A stretch of DNA of 64,000 nt, taken from positions 682,001 to 746,000 of the forward strand of contig NZ_QPKJ02000006.1 in NCBI RefSeq assembly GCF_003344625.1, read 5' to 3'. Below, piece by piece: positions 33,725-45,035 of the stretch (position 1 is its first letter; each line of letters starts with the position of its first letter). The DNA comes from Solirubrobacter deserti (GTDB lineage: Bacteria; Actinomycetota; Thermoleophilia; Solirubrobacterales; Solirubrobacteraceae). The translations under genes were made by a program, and so were the position numbers. Under the pieces are notes generated by a model, which saw only the letters and a list, made by a program, of their open reading frames with translations, was not told the DNA's origin and made no database searches.

Positions 33725-34096
33725 CTATCCGGGCCGGCGCGCGCGTGCGACGATCGTGCGCGCCGCCACACCCGCCAATGCCAGCAGCGCCGCGGGCGGC
33801 AGCAGCAGGATCAGGCTGCCGAGGAAGCCTATGCCGCAGCTGGGGTCGCACCCACCGGGCGGGTCCGGAGGTGAGCCCCAAGTGCCGTTGACCGCCGTGA
33901 AGGCCACGAGCGGGATCGCGGCCGCGACCACGCCCAAAGCGGCCCCGGGCAGCCCTCCGAGCCAGCCCAGCAGCGGGAACGACACTCCCACCCCCAACGC
34001 GATCATGACCGTCCACGGAGGCCCGGGCTCGGTCAGCCAGTAGGCGAGCCCGAGCCCCGTGGAGATCAGGAACAGCGTCAGCGCCCTCCGGCTCAT
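33725..34096 (-). CDS. Small hypothetical membrane protein
   Basis: A 123-residue protein with about four hydrophobic helices (ALTLFLISTGLGLAYWL, VMIALGVGVSFPLLGWL, ALGVVAAAIPLVAF and ILLLPPAALLALAGV). A short loop, PDPPGGCDPSCGIG, contains two cysteines. The family is not recognised. It lies 20 bp downstream of gpmI and may be cotranscribed with the glycolytic operon. Confidence 0.65.
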   Translation of the reverse strand: MSRRALTLFLISTGLGLAYWLTEPGPPWTVMIALGVGVSFPLLGWLGGLPGAALGVVAAAIPLVAFTAVNGTWGSPPDPPGGCDPSCGIGFLGSLILLLPPAALLALAGVAARTIVARARRPG

Positions 34097-34116
34097 CCGC
34101 TGCCGCGTCCGCTCGC

Positions 34117-35604
34117 TCAGCCCAGCAGCGAGCGGCCCGTCATCTCCGCCGGTGGCTCGATCCCCAGCAGCTCGAGCGCCGTCGGCGCCACGTCCGCCAG
34201 GATGCCCTCGCCGTCCAGGGACGACGCGCCCGCGGTGACGATGAACGGCACCGGGTTCAGCGAGTGGGCCGTGTTCGGCGAGCCGTCCTCGTTGAGCATG
34301 TGGTCGCAGTTGCCGTGATCGGCGGTGACGATGCAGGCGCCGCCCGCGGCGTGAACCGCCTCCACCACGCGCCCGAGCTGGGTGTCGACCGTCTCGACGG
34401 CCTTCACCGCCGCCTCGATCACGCCCGTGTGCCCGACCATGTCCGGATTCGCGAAGTTGATGATCGCGAACGCGGGCTTGTCCTCGGAGAAGTGCTTGAC
34501 GAAGGCGTCCGCGGCCTCGACCGCCGCCATCTCCGGCTTGTGGTCGTAGGTGGGCACGTCGCGCGGGGACGGCACGAGCTCGCGCACCTCACCCTCGTAC
34601 GGCTTCTCCTCGCCGCCGTTGAAGAAGTACGTCACGTGCGGGTACTTCTCGGTCTCGGCGACGTGCAGCTGTCCGAGGCCGGCGCCGGCGATCACCGAGC
34701 CGATCGTGACCTCCGGCCGCTTGGGCGGGAACACGACCGGATAGTTCCAGTCCTCGTCGTACTCGGCGAGGGTGATGTAGCGGTCGATCACCTGCGCCCC
34801 GCCCCGGTCGATCTCGGAGAACTCCGGTTCGCACAGCGCGAGCGTGATCTCGCGCATCCGGTCGGGCCGGAAGTTGAACGCGATCACCGAGTCGCCGGGA
34901 CGGATGCGGGTCTCGTCGCCGTCGCCGACGATCGTCGCCGTGATGAACTCGTCCGTCTCCTCGCGCTCGTAGGCGGCCGTGGCCGCTTCCGCCGCGGAGT
35001 TCACGTGGTGCTCGGCCTTGCCGTGCACGAGCAGGTCGTAGGCCTTCTGCACGCGGTCCCAGCGCTTGTCGCGGTCCATGGCGAAGTAGCGCCCGATCAC
35101 GGATCCCACGCGCCCGCCCCACGACTCCACGTCGGCGAGGTACTTCGCGCCGCCCTTGGGCGACGTGTCGCGCCCGTCGGTGAAGGCGTGCACGATCACG
35201 CCCTCACCCGCCAGCTCGATCAGCGCCTTCAGGTGCCGGTCGCTGGAGTGCACGCCGCCGTCGCTCACGAGCCCGATGAGATGGACTCGCGGAGCGTCAC
35301 GCAGCGCCGCCTGCAGCACGTCGTTCTCCGCGAGCGACCCGTCGGACACCGCCGTGTCGATGCGCGCGAGGTCCTGCGGCACGATCGCGCCCGCGCCGAG
35401 GTTCAGGTGACCGACCTCGGAGTTGCCCATCTGCCCCTCGGGCAGCCCGACGCTCGGCCCCATCGCGGTCAGCTGCGTGTGCGGCTTGGACGACCACAGC
35501 TCGTCGAACACCGGCGTCTTCGCCAGCGACACGGCGTTGCCCGGACCGTCGGGGGCGAGCCCCCAGCCGTCCAGGACGATGAGCGCGACGTGCGGGACGG
35601 TCAT
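34117..35604 (-). CDS. gpmI: 2,3-bisphosphoglycerate-independent phosphoglycerate mutase
   Basis: A 495-residue Mn-dependent mutase interconverting 3- and 2-phosphoglycerate. It has the alkaline-phosphatase-like core: LIVLDGWGLAPDGPGNAV at the start, the catalytic Ser in GQMGNSEVGHLNLGAG, TDGRDTSPKGG, FNFRPDRMREIT, NFANPDMVGHTG and IVTADHGNCD. The start overlaps the tpiA stop (ATGA). It is the last glycolytic gene of gap-pgk-tpiA-gpmI. Confidence 0.97.
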   Translation of the reverse strand: MTVPHVALIVLDGWGLAPDGPGNAVSLAKTPVFDELWSSKPHTQLTAMGPSVGLPEGQMGNSEVGHLNLGAGAIVPQDLARIDTAVSDGSLAENDVLQAALRDAPRVHLIGLVSDGGVHSSDRHLKALIELAGEGVIVHAFTDGRDTSPKGGAKYLADVESWGGRVGSVIGRYFAMDRDKRWDRVQKAYDLLVHGKAEHHVNSAAEAATAAYEREETDEFITATIVGDGDETRIRPGDSVIAFNFRPDRMREITLALCEPEFSEIDRGGAQVIDRYITLAEYDEDWNYPVVFPPKRPEVTIGSVIAGAGLGQLHVAETEKYPHVTYFFNGGEEKPYEGEVRELVPSPRDVPTYDHKPEMAAVEAADAFVKHFSEDKPAFAIINFANPDMVGHTGVIEAAVKAVETVDTQLGRVVEAVHAAGGACIVTADHGNCDHMLNEDGSPNTAHSLNPVPFIVTAGASSLDGEGILADVAPTALELLGIEPPAEMTGRSLLG

Positions 35605-36359
35605 GCGCGCGCGGCCTCGACGATCGCGGCGAACGACTCGGCGTCCAGCGACGCGCCGCCCACCAGGGCCCCGTCGATGTCCGGCTGCGACAGGATCTCG
35701 GCCGCGTTGTCGGGCTTCAGCGAGCCGCCGTAGAGCACGCGCACCTGGTTGCCGGCCTCCTTGTCGAAGCCCTGCACCAGCGCCCGGACGAAGCCGCACG
35801 TCTCCTGCGCCTGCTCGGTCGTGGCCGCCAGGCCCGTGCCGATGGCCCACACGGGCTCATAGGCCACGACGACCTCGTGCAGCCGCTCGACCGGCACCTT
35901 CTCCAGTCCCTCCTGGACCTGGTGACGGAGGCGCCGCTCCGTGTCGCCCTGCTCGCGCTCCTCCTCGGTCTCACCGACGCAGAGGATCGGGATCAGCCCC
36001 GCCTCCAGCGCCCGCGGGACCTTCAGCTGGAGCGCTCGGTCGGTCTCGCCGAAGTACTGCCGGCGCTCGGAGTGGCCGACGATCACCCCGGCGACGTCGA
36101 TCTCGGCCAGCATCGGGGCCGACACCTCGCCGGTGAACGCGCCCGAGTCCTTCTCGTGCATGTTCTGCGCGTAGACCTGCACGGCGCTCCCGCGAGCGCT
36201 GTCCACGACCGCCGACAGCGCCAGGAACGACGGCGCCACGACGACGTCGACGTCCTCGACGGCGCCGACCCGGGGCAGCAGCGCCTGGATCAGCTCCTCC
36301 GCCTCGGCGATCGTGTTGTTCAGCTTCCAGTTGCCCGCGATGAACGGTTTACGGCTCAT
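35601..36359 (-). CDS. tpiA: Triosephosphate isomerase
   Basis: A 252-residue TIM-barrel enzyme interconverting dihydroxyacetone phosphate and glyceraldehyde 3-phosphate. Catalytic residues are visible in FIAGNWKLN (Lys), IVGHSERRQYF (His) and VVAYEPVWAIGTG (Glu); the phosphate-binding end is VLYGGSLKPDNA and ALVGGASL. It lies 67 bp downstream of pgk and is coupled to gpmI. Confidence 0.97.
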   Translation of the reverse strand: MSRKPFIAGNWKLNNTIAEAEELIQALLPRVGAVEDVDVVVAPSFLALSAVVDSARGSAVQVYAQNMHEKDSGAFTGEVSAPMLAEIDVAGVIVGHSERRQYFGETDRALQLKVPRALEAGLIPILCVGETEEEREQGDTERRLRHQVQEGLEKVPVERLHEVVVAYEPVWAIGTGLAATTEQAQETCGFVRALVQGFDKEAGNQVRVLYGGSLKPDNAAEILSQPDIDGALVGGASLDAESFAAIVEAARA

Positions 36360-36426
36360 GGGCGACCACCGCCACTCGCGGCGAGGGCCGGCTTGGCGGT
36401 CGCTTTCAGCATCGCTTCGCGGATTC

Positions 36427-38584
<2,158 letters not shown>

Positions 38585-38599
38585 CTACCGAACGCGGCG

Positions 38600-39586
38600 T
38601 TATGACCCCGGGACGATCACAACCTTTCCATGGAATCCGCCCGCCTCGGCGAAGCGCAGCGCCTCGGCGGCCTGCTCGAGCGGGTAGCGGGCGGCGATCT
38701 GCGGCTCGATCACGCCGTCGCGCAGCAACTCGAACACGGTGATCAGGTCGGCGCGCAGCCGGGCGCGGAAGCGGTCACGCCGGCGATACCCCGCCCAGAG
38801 GTTGAAGAAGGTCGCGCGACGCCCGTTTGGCAGGGCGTTCCAAACCTGCAGCTTGGCGATCAGCTTCAGCACCGGGAGCGCGGGATTGCCCGGCACGTCG
38901 CGGGTCGAGGCGGTGCCGTAGGAGACCAGCGTGCCGCCCTTGCCCAGCATCCGCCAGGAGTCGTCGATGCCCGCCCCGCCGACGTGGTCGAAGACGGCCG
39001 CGACGCCGTTCGGCGCGAGCGCGCGCACGCGGGCCGCGACGTCCTCGTTGCGGTGGTCGATCACGGTCGCGCCCATGGCGCGGACCTGCTCGAGCTGCTT
39101 CGGGCCGGACGTGCCGATGACCTCGATGCCGGCGTGTCTCGCCAGCTGGACGAGCGTCGTGCCGACGCCGCCCGACGCGCCGAGCACGACGATCGTCTGG
39201 CCGCGCTTGACCTTGGCCACCTGGTGCAGCATCCGGTAGGCCGTGAGGCCGTTGACGACGACGGTCTCCGCCGCCTCGGCGCTCACGCCGTCCGGCACCG
39301 GGACCAGATCGGCGCGGTCGAGCACGACGTGGTCGGCCCAGCCGCCGACCTTGGTGAGCGCCGCCACGCGTCGTCCCTCCGCCATGCCGACCAGGTCATA
39401 ACCCGGCACGAACGGGAACTTCGGCTGGTCGTAGTACTTGCCGCGGCGCATCTGCTGCTCGGCGAACGAGACGCCGCTCGCCTCCACCCGCACCAGCACC
39501 TGATCCGGTCGGGGCGCGGGCAGCTCGCGCGTCCGGGCCTGCGGGAACTCGCCCCTCGCCGCCATCTCCATCTGCAGTGCCTGCAT
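38600..39586 (-). CDS. Zinc-type medium-chain dehydrogenase, quinone oxidoreductase-like
   Basis: A 328-residue medium-chain dehydrogenase/reductase of the QOR type, NADPH dependent. The N-terminal GroES-like domain has VRVEASGVSFAEQQMRRG and PFVPGYDLVG. The Rossmann loop is IVVLGASGGVGTTLVQLA, and VIDHRNEDVAARVR follows. Structural zinc cysteines are absent, as in zeta-crystallin-like members. It is divergent from a TetR gene and probably repressed by it. A GGAGG ribosome-binding site precedes the ATG. Confidence 0.9.
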   Translation of the reverse strand: MQALQMEMAARGEFPQARTRELPAPRPDQVLVRVEASGVSFAEQQMRRGKYYDQPKFPFVPGYDLVGMAEGRRVAALTKVGGWADHVVLDRADLVPVPDGVSAEAAETVVVNGLTAYRMLHQVAKVKRGQTIVVLGASGGVGTTLVQLARHAGIEVIGTSGPKQLEQVRAMGATVIDHRNEDVAARVRALAPNGVAAVFDHVGGAGIDDSWRMLGKGGTLVSYGTASTRDVPGNPALPVLKLIAKLQVWNALPNGRRATFFNLWAGYRRRDRFRARLRADLITVFELLRDGVIEPQIAARYPLEQAAEALRFAEAGGFHGKVVIVPGS

Positions 39587-39603
39587 GTCGTCGCCTCCGT
39601 GTT

Positions 39604-39634
39604 ATATGCTCTAACTGATGTTAGAGACTCTAAC
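39604..39634. promoter_or_regulatory. Triple half-site operator for the TetR protein
   Basis: Three alternating half-sites, CTCTAAC (39609-39615), GTTAGAG (39620-39626) and CTCTAAC (39628-39634), form two overlapping perfect palindromes (4-nt and 1-nt spacers). A TATGCT -10-like element lies at 39604-39609. The site covers the tetR start codon at 39618 and sits 18-48 bp from the divergent oxidoreductase start, so it can control both. Confidence 0.75.
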
Positions 39635-40136
39635 CAACGATCGCGGCGAACAGGTACGGGCAGCCGTAAAGCGCGTCGCGCTGACGCAGCTGAAGTCGGG
39701 CGGGCCGGCGGCGGTGGCGCTCAACGCGATCGCGCGCGAGCTCGGCGTGAGCGGCCCGGCGCTCTACCGCTACTTCTCCAGCCGGGACGCGCTGCTGACC
39801 GCGCTCGTCGTCGACGCGTACGACGACCTCGCGGACGTGCTCGAGCCGGCGACCGATCTCGAAACCCTCGCGCGCGCGTATCGCGCGTGGGCGCGCGCGC
39901 AACCACACCGCTACCGGCTGCTGTTCAGCGCACCATGGCCGGGCTACGACCCGCACCAGCCGTCGCTGGTCGCCGCCGCCAAGCGGTCGATGGACGTCCT
40001 GCTCCGCTACGTGGACGCCGAACGCGCCGTGACGCTGTGGTCACGGATGCACGGCCACGTGCTGCTGGAGATCGAGGGCAACTTCGCGTCGATGGGCCTC
40101 GACGCGGACAAGCTGTTCGAAGCCGTCACCGCTTGA
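39618..40136 (+). CDS. TetR-family transcriptional regulator
   Basis: A 172-residue TetR repressor. The N-terminal helix-turn-helix contains ALNAIARELGVSGPALYRYF, and the C-terminal ligand domain ends with the WHG-type segment LWSRMHGHVLLEIEGNF. The ATG start lies inside the operator, and no usable start follows within the DNA-binding domain, so the message is probably leaderless. It is divergent from the quinone oxidoreductase gene. The 3' end overlaps rapZ, tail to tail, by 11 bp. Confidence 0.92.
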   Translation: MLETLTNDRGEQVRAAVKRVALTQLKSGGPAAVALNAIARELGVSGPALYRYFSSRDALLTALVVDAYDDLADVLEPATDLETLARAYRAWARAQPHRYRLLFSAPWPGYDPHQPSLVAAAKRSMDVLLRYVDAERAVTLWSRMHGHVLLEIEGNFASMGLDADKLFEAVTA

Positions 40137-41055
40137 TCGGCAAGCGGTCGACGTCGCGGTGCGCGACCTCGACGAAGTACTCCGGCCGGTCCCGGAAGTG
40201 CGCGGCCAGGTGCTCGGTGATCGCCACGGAGCGGTGGCGGCCGCCCGTGCAGCCGATCGCGACCATCAGGTGCGCCTTGCCCTCGGTCACGTACTGCGGG
40301 AGCAGGAACTCGAGCAGCGGCTTGACGTAGCCGTAGAACTCCTCCAGGCGGCCGTCGCGGCCGACGTAGTCCACGATCCGCTGGTCGAAGCCCGTCAGCG
40401 GCCGCAGGTCGGCGTCGTAGTGCGGGTTCGGGAGGAAGCGCACGTCGAACGCGAGATCGGCGTCGCGCGGCGGGCCGTGCTTGTGCCCGAACGACGTGAA
40501 GGTGACCGCGAGCTTGCCCGGCGTGGAGGGCTCCAGCAGCTCGTCGGCGACCTTGCGCCGCAGCGCCGCGGCGCTCAGCCCGCTCGTGTCGATCACGATG
40601 TCCGCGCGCTGGCGCACGGGCTCGAGCAGCTCGAGCTCGGCGCGGATGCCGTCCACGACGCTGCCGTGCGGGGACAGCGGGTGGCGCCGGCGCGTCTCCT
40701 TGTAGCGCGTGACGAGCGCCTGCTCGTCCGCGGTGAGGAACACGACGCGGTGCACGACGCCGGCTTCGGCGAGCTGGTCGATCACCCCCGCGAGCTCGGC
40801 GAGGTACTCACCGCCGCGTGAGTCGCACACCACCGCGGCGCGCTCCACCTTCGAGCCCTCGTGCATGAACAGCTCCGACAGCGAGCGGATCATCGACGCG
40901 GGGAGGTTGTCCACGCAGAAGTAGCCCGCGTCCTCGAACACGTTCATCGCGCTCGACTTGCCGGCGCCCGAGAGGCCGGAGATGACCACCAGGTCCTCGA
41001 GGTTCGACCCGGGCCGGCGGCCGTCCAGCCTCTGGTCGCGAACGGCGTTGGCCAC
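40126..41055 (-). CDS. rapZ: RapZ-family nucleotide-binding protein (YvcJ)
   Basis: A 309-residue P-loop protein. The Walker A is VVISGLSGAGKSSAM, followed by FCVDNLPASMI. The C-terminal domain contains SFGHKHGPPRDADLAFDVRF and VAIGCTGGRHRSV. In enterobacteria RapZ directs RNase E to a small RNA; in actinobacteria the homologue sits with uvrC, as here, and its role is less clear. It lies 3 nt downstream of the uvrC stop. Confidence 0.96.
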   Translation of the reverse strand: MANAVRDQRLDGRRPGSNLEDLVVISGLSGAGKSSAMNVFEDAGYFCVDNLPASMIRSLSELFMHEGSKVERAAVVCDSRGGEYLAELAGVIDQLAEAGVVHRVVFLTADEQALVTRYKETRRRHPLSPHGSVVDGIRAELELLEPVRQRADIVIDTSGLSAAALRRKVADELLEPSTPGKLAVTFTSFGHKHGPPRDADLAFDVRFLPNPHYDADLRPLTGFDQRIVDYVGRDGRLEEFYGYVKPLLEFLLPQYVTEGKAHLMVAIGCTGGRHRSVAITEHLAAHFRDRPEYFVEVAHRDVDRLPIKR

Positions 41056-41058
41056 GGG

Positions 41059-42939
41059 TCAGCGTCCCGTCTTGTTGAGGTGGGCGTACAGGTCGCGCGC
41101 GACCTTCTGTGGGAATCCCGGCACTTGTTCCAGATCCTCTCGCGAGGCACCGAGCACCGCCTCGGGCGACCCGAAGTGTTTCAGCAGCGCACGCTTGCGT
41201 GCCGGGCCGATGCCCGGGAGCTCGTCCATGATCGACTCGGTCATCGCCTTGTCACGCCGGATGCGGTGATGGGTGATGGCGAAGCGGTGCGCCTCGTCCC
41301 GGATGCGCTGGAGCAGCTGCAGCTCCGGCGTCTCGTGGGCCATCAGCACGGGATTCGGCACGCCCGGGAGGAAGACCTCCTCGATCCGCTTGGCCAATGA
41401 GACCACCGCCACGCCGCGGTCGCGGAAGCCCTGCAGCGGCGGCAGGCCCGCGCTCAGCTGGCCCTTGCCGCCGTCGATCACCACGAGGTTCGGCAGGGCG
41501 GCGAACGACGCGTCGCGATCCGCGTCGTAGGGCGACTTCTCGTTCTGCTTCTCCCACTGCGCGTACCGCCGCCCCAGGACCTCGTTCATCGAGGCAAAAT
41601 CGTCGTTGCCGTCGTGCGAGCGGATCGTGAAGCGCCGGTAATCGCTCTTCTTCGGCGCGCCGCCCTCGAACACGACCATCGAGGCCACGGTGTGCGTGCC
41701 GCCGACGTGCGAGATGTCGAAGCACTCGATGCGCACGGGGATCGCGCTCAGGTCCAGCGCGCTCTGAAGCCCGTTGAGCGAGTCCACGCGCTGCTGGCGC
41801 TTGCGCTCGGCCTTGAGCTTCTCCTGGTCGAGCGCGAGCTTGGCGTTGCGCTCGGCCAGATCGAGGATGCGGCGCTTGCCGCCGCGCTCGGACGCGCGGA
41901 TCTCGACGTTGCTGCCCCGTCGCTCGCCGAGCAGCTGGCCGAGCACGCCGAGCTCGGAGCCCTCGGCCATGAACCCGGGCACGACGATCAGCGACGGGAT
42001 GCTCAGCGCGCTCGCGTAGAACTGGAGCATGAACTCCTCGGTGACGATCGCCGGGTCCTGCTCGGCCTGGTTGTCCAGGTAGAAGGACTGGCGGTCGCTC
42101 AGCACGCCGTCGCGCACCTGGAAGACCTGCGCGTTGGCCTCGGTGCCCTCGACGGCGACCGCGACCGCGTCATAGGTGCCGGCGCCGCCCTCGGCCACGC
42201 GCTGGCGCTCCAGCAGCGCCTTGACGGCCTGCAGGCGGTTGCGCTCGATCGTCGCCTGCTCGTAGTCCTGCTCGCCCGCCGCGAAGTACATCTTCTTCTC
42301 GAGGTCGCGCTCGATCTGCTTGAAACGGCCCGACAGGAACGCGACCACGCCGTCGATCCCCTCGCGGTACTCCTCCTTGGAGACGTAGCCCACGCAGGGT
42401 GCTCCGCAGCGCTTGATGTAGTAGTCCAGGCACGGCGAGCCGGAGTGGCGGCCGGGCTCGGGGCCCTCGCAGGAACGGAACAGGAAGATCTTGCCGAGCA
42501 GGTCGAGCGTGTTGCGCACGCGCTTGGCCGACGAGTACGGGCCGAAGTAGGCGCGCTTGCTCTTGTGCTTCTCGCGGGTGAAGTAGACGCGCGGAAAGTC
42601 CTCGTCGAGGCTGATCGCGATGTACGGGTACGACTTGTCGTCGCGCAGCCGGATGTTGAACTTCGGCTTGTACTGCTTGATGAAGTTCTGCTCGGTGAGC
42701 AGCGCCTCGGACTCGGTCACGACGACGAGGGGCTGGATGTCGGCGATCTCCGACGTCAGCGCCGTCGTCCCGTACATCGTCGGGTTCGAGAAGTGGCTCG
42801 CGACGCGCTTGCGGATCGACTTGGCCTTGCCGACGTAGATGACCTTGCCGCGTTGGTCGCGGAACACGTACACGCCGGGCTGATCCGGCAGCGACAGGCG
42901 CTGCTCGCGAAGGCGTTCGGATTCCGTTTGAACTGCCAT
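41059..42939 (-). CDS. uvrC: Excinuclease ABC subunit C
   Basis: A 626-residue nuclease making the 3' and 5' incisions in nucleotide excision repair. Domains: GIY-YIG near residues 15-95 (LPDQPGVYVFRD, KVIYVGKAKSIRKRV), a Cys-rich segment (PCLDYYIKRCGAPC), the UVR motif in the middle, the RNase-H-like C-terminal nuclease (IECFDISHVGGTHTVASMVV, LVVIDGGKGQLSAG), and helix-hairpin-helix motifs (LPGIGPARKRALLKHFGS). The ATG at 42939 gives the family start. No SOS box was found upstream, unlike the alkB gene. Confidence 0.97.
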   Translation of the reverse strand: MAVQTESERLREQRLSLPDQPGVYVFRDQRGKVIYVGKAKSIRKRVASHFSNPTMYGTTALTSEIADIQPLVVVTESEALLTEQNFIKQYKPKFNIRLRDDKSYPYIAISLDEDFPRVYFTREKHKSKRAYFGPYSSAKRVRNTLDLLGKIFLFRSCEGPEPGRHSGSPCLDYYIKRCGAPCVGYVSKEEYREGIDGVVAFLSGRFKQIERDLEKKMYFAAGEQDYEQATIERNRLQAVKALLERQRVAEGGAGTYDAVAVAVEGTEANAQVFQVRDGVLSDRQSFYLDNQAEQDPAIVTEEFMLQFYASALSIPSLIVVPGFMAEGSELGVLGQLLGERRGSNVEIRASERGGKRRILDLAERNAKLALDQEKLKAERKRQQRVDSLNGLQSALDLSAIPVRIECFDISHVGGTHTVASMVVFEGGAPKKSDYRRFTIRSHDGNDDFASMNEVLGRRYAQWEKQNEKSPYDADRDASFAALPNLVVIDGGKGQLSAGLPPLQGFRDRGVAVVSLAKRIEEVFLPGVPNPVLMAHETPELQLLQRIRDEAHRFAITHHRIRRDKAMTESIMDELPGIGPARKRALLKHFGSPEAVLGASREDLEQVPGFPQKVARDLYAHLNKTGR

Positions 42940-43057
42940 CAGGTCCTGCAACAGATCGTACGAGGGCCGCGCTATATGCCCGCGGCCGGCTTCGCCGGGC
43001 GCGTGGTCATCGCGGCATGGTCCGCAACTCGACGTGCTGCTAGTGGTTGGTGACCGT

Positions 43058-43996
43058 ATGCACCGAACGAGAACGACACTCGTCGTCGCCGCGATCGCGG
43101 CCCTCGCCATGTGCGCTCCGGCTTCCGCCAACTACCGGGTCGGTCTGAGTGAGCAGAATGCAGCGGTCTTCAGCCAGCCTTCGTGGCAGGCGTTGAAGCT
43201 CAAGCGCATCCGCTACATCGTCCCGTGGGACTACGCCTCCGAGCCCGCGCAGAAGGCGGAGGTCGAACACTTCCTGGCCACCGCGCGTGCCGCGAACCAG
43301 GACGTCCTCCTGATGTTCACCGCCCGCCGCGGCTGCTGGAACGGCCGGACCTACTCCAAGTCGTCCGCCTGCCGCGCGCCCTCGACGAGCGCCTACAGGA
43401 AGGCGGTCTCCACGTTCCGCCGCGAGCACTCGTGGATCAAGACCTACGCGCCCTGGAACGAGGCCAACCACGTCTCGCAGCCGACCGCCAAGAGCCCGAA
43501 GCGCGCCGCCCAGTACTACTCGACCCTGCGCAGCGTGTGCGGGTCCAAGTGCAAGGTGATGGCCGCCGACGTGCTCGACCAGAGCACGGTCAAGAAGTGG
43601 CTGACCGACTTCATCCGCTACTCCAAGAACAAGGGGCGGATCTGGGGCCTGCACAACTACAAGGACGTCAACCGCCGCCAGTCCAAGGGCCTGACGACCG
43701 TCCTGAAGACCGTCCCCGGCGAGGTCTGGCTGACCGAGACGGGCGGCATCACGACGTTCGCGCCGGACTTCCCGACGAGCGCCACGCGCGCCGCGTCCTC
43801 CACCAAGTACATGTTCACGCTGGCCGACCGCTACGACGCGAAGAAGCGCGGCTACAAGTCCAAGCTCACGCGCCTGTACGTCTACCGCTGGTTCGGTGAG
43901 ACGGGCAACTGGGACTCCGGCCTGGTGAACCCGGACGGCTCGCCGCGCCCCGCGCTCGAGCAGTTCCAGAAGTACGCCGCGAAGCGCCTCAAGTAG
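43058..43996 (+). CDS. Secreted glycoside hydrolase, clan A-like TIM barrel
   Basis: A 312-residue exported protein. The signal peptide is LVVAAIAALAMCAPASA. The barrel begins NYRVGLSEQNAAVF. Likely acid/base and nucleophile glutamates are in the WNEANH motif near residue 137 and VWLTETGGI near residue 230, the Asn-Glu ... Glu pattern of clan GH-A enzymes. The C-terminal part (YVYRWFGET) is typical of uncharacterised actinobacterial members. Substrate unknown; no carbohydrate-binding domain is seen. It is divergent from uvrC. Confidence 0.82.
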   Translation: MHRTRTTLVVAAIAALAMCAPASANYRVGLSEQNAAVFSQPSWQALKLKRIRYIVPWDYASEPAQKAEVEHFLATARAANQDVLLMFTARRGCWNGRTYSKSSACRAPSTSAYRKAVSTFRREHSWIKTYAPWNEANHVSQPTAKSPKRAAQYYSTLRSVCGSKCKVMAADVLDQSTVKKWLTDFIRYSKNKGRIWGLHNYKDVNRRQSKGLTTVLKTVPGEVWLTETGGITTFAPDFPTSATRAASSTKYMFTLADRYDAKKRGYKSKLTRLYVYRWFGETGNWDSGLVNPDGSPRPALEQFQKYAAKRLK

Positions 43997-44006
43997 TTTC
44001 CAGGGC

Positions 44007-45035
44007 TTGGCCCTGGTCAACCTGTACTCAGACACGCAGACCCGTCCGACCTCCGCCATGCGCACCGCCATGGCGGAGGCGGAAGTGGGTGACGAGCAGC
44101 GCTTCGAGGATCCGCAGGTCACGGAGCTGTGCTCACGGGTCGCTGCCCTGCTGGGCATGGAAGCGGCCGTCTTCCTGCCGTCCGGAACGATGTGCAACGA
44201 GATCGCGTTCCGGCTCCACATCCGTCCCGGAGGCGACGAGGCGATCCTGCATCGCCGGTCGCACCCGATCATCGCCGAGGCCGGCGGGCCGGCGGCGTTC
44301 GCGGGCGCGATGATGTACCCGCTGGACACGCCGTTGGGCATGTTCACGGGCGAAGACGTGCGCCGCGCGCTGCGGCGGCCCGGCGATCGCTACGCGCCGC
44401 GGTCACGTCTCGTGTGCGTCGAGCAGACGACGAACATGTCCGGCGGGCGCGTGTGGCCGCTCGAGCAGCTGCGGGACGTCGTCGAGGCGGCGCGCGACGC
44501 CGGCCTGCGGCTGCACATGGACGGCGCGCGGCTGATGAACGCGGTCGTCGCCTCGGGCGTGCCCGCGGCGGAGATGACGCGCGGGTTCGACACCGCGTGG
44601 CTGGACTTCACGAAGGGTCTCGGAGCGCCGCTGGGCGCCGTGCTGGCGGGGTCGGCGGAGCTGATCGACGAGGCGTGGCGGTACAAGCAGATGCTCGGCG
44701 GCGCGCTGCGCCAGGCGGGGATCGTCGCGGCGGGCGCGCTGTACGCGCTCGACCATCACGTGGACCGGCTGGCCGAGGATCACGCGCGCGCCCGACGGCT
44801 TGCCGAGGGGCTCGCGGCGCTGCCGGGCGTGACGATCGACCCGTCGACGGTCGAGACCAACATCGTCATCTTCGAGCACGACGATCCCGGAGGGCTGTGC
44901 GCCAAGTTGGAGGCGCACGAGGTGCGCATGGGCGCCGTGGGGCCGCGGCAGGTGCGCGCGGTCACGCACCTGGACGTCGACGACGACGGAATACAACGGG
45001 CGCTCGACGCGCTAGAACGTGTCAGCGCGCGATGA
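44007..45035 (+). CDS. PLP-dependent threonine aldolase / beta-eliminating lyase family enzyme
   Basis: A 342-residue fold-type I PLP enzyme. Signature segments: LYSDTQTRPTSAMRTAMAEA at the start, VFLPSGTMCNEIAFRLH, HMDGARLMNAVVASG, and the PLP lysine in DFTKGLGAPLGAVLAG. The family cleaves L-threonine or related beta-hydroxy amino acids to glycine and an aldehyde. The TTG start is only 10 nt after the hydrolase stop. The stop overlaps the next gene (ATGA), suggesting joint expression with the dioxygenase. Confidence 0.9.
   Translation: MALVNLYSDTQTRPTSAMRTAMAEAEVGDEQRFEDPQVTELCSRVAALLGMEAAVFLPSGTMCNEIAFRLHIRPGGDEAILHRRSHPIIAEAGGPAAFAGAMMYPLDTPLGMFTGEDVRRALRRPGDRYAPRSRLVCVEQTTNMSGGRVWPLEQLRDVVEAARDAGLRLHMDGARLMNAVVASGVPAAEMTRGFDTAWLDFTKGLGAPLGAVLAGSAELIDEAWRYKQMLGGALRQAGIVAAGALYALDHHVDRLAEDHARARRLAEGLAALPGVTIDPSTVETNIVIFEHDDPGGLCAKLEAHEVRMGAVGPRQVRAVTHLDVDDDGIQRALDALERVSAR

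Noticed and set aside
36360..36426. Promoter or extra gene between pgk and tpiA
   Set aside because: The 67-bp gap shows no convincing -35/-10 pair or start codon context; treated as an intra-operon spacer.
42940..43057. Possible SOS box upstream of uvrC
   Set aside because: No GAAC-N4-GTTC-like palindrome is present; GAACGAGAACGA near 43062 is not a dyad.
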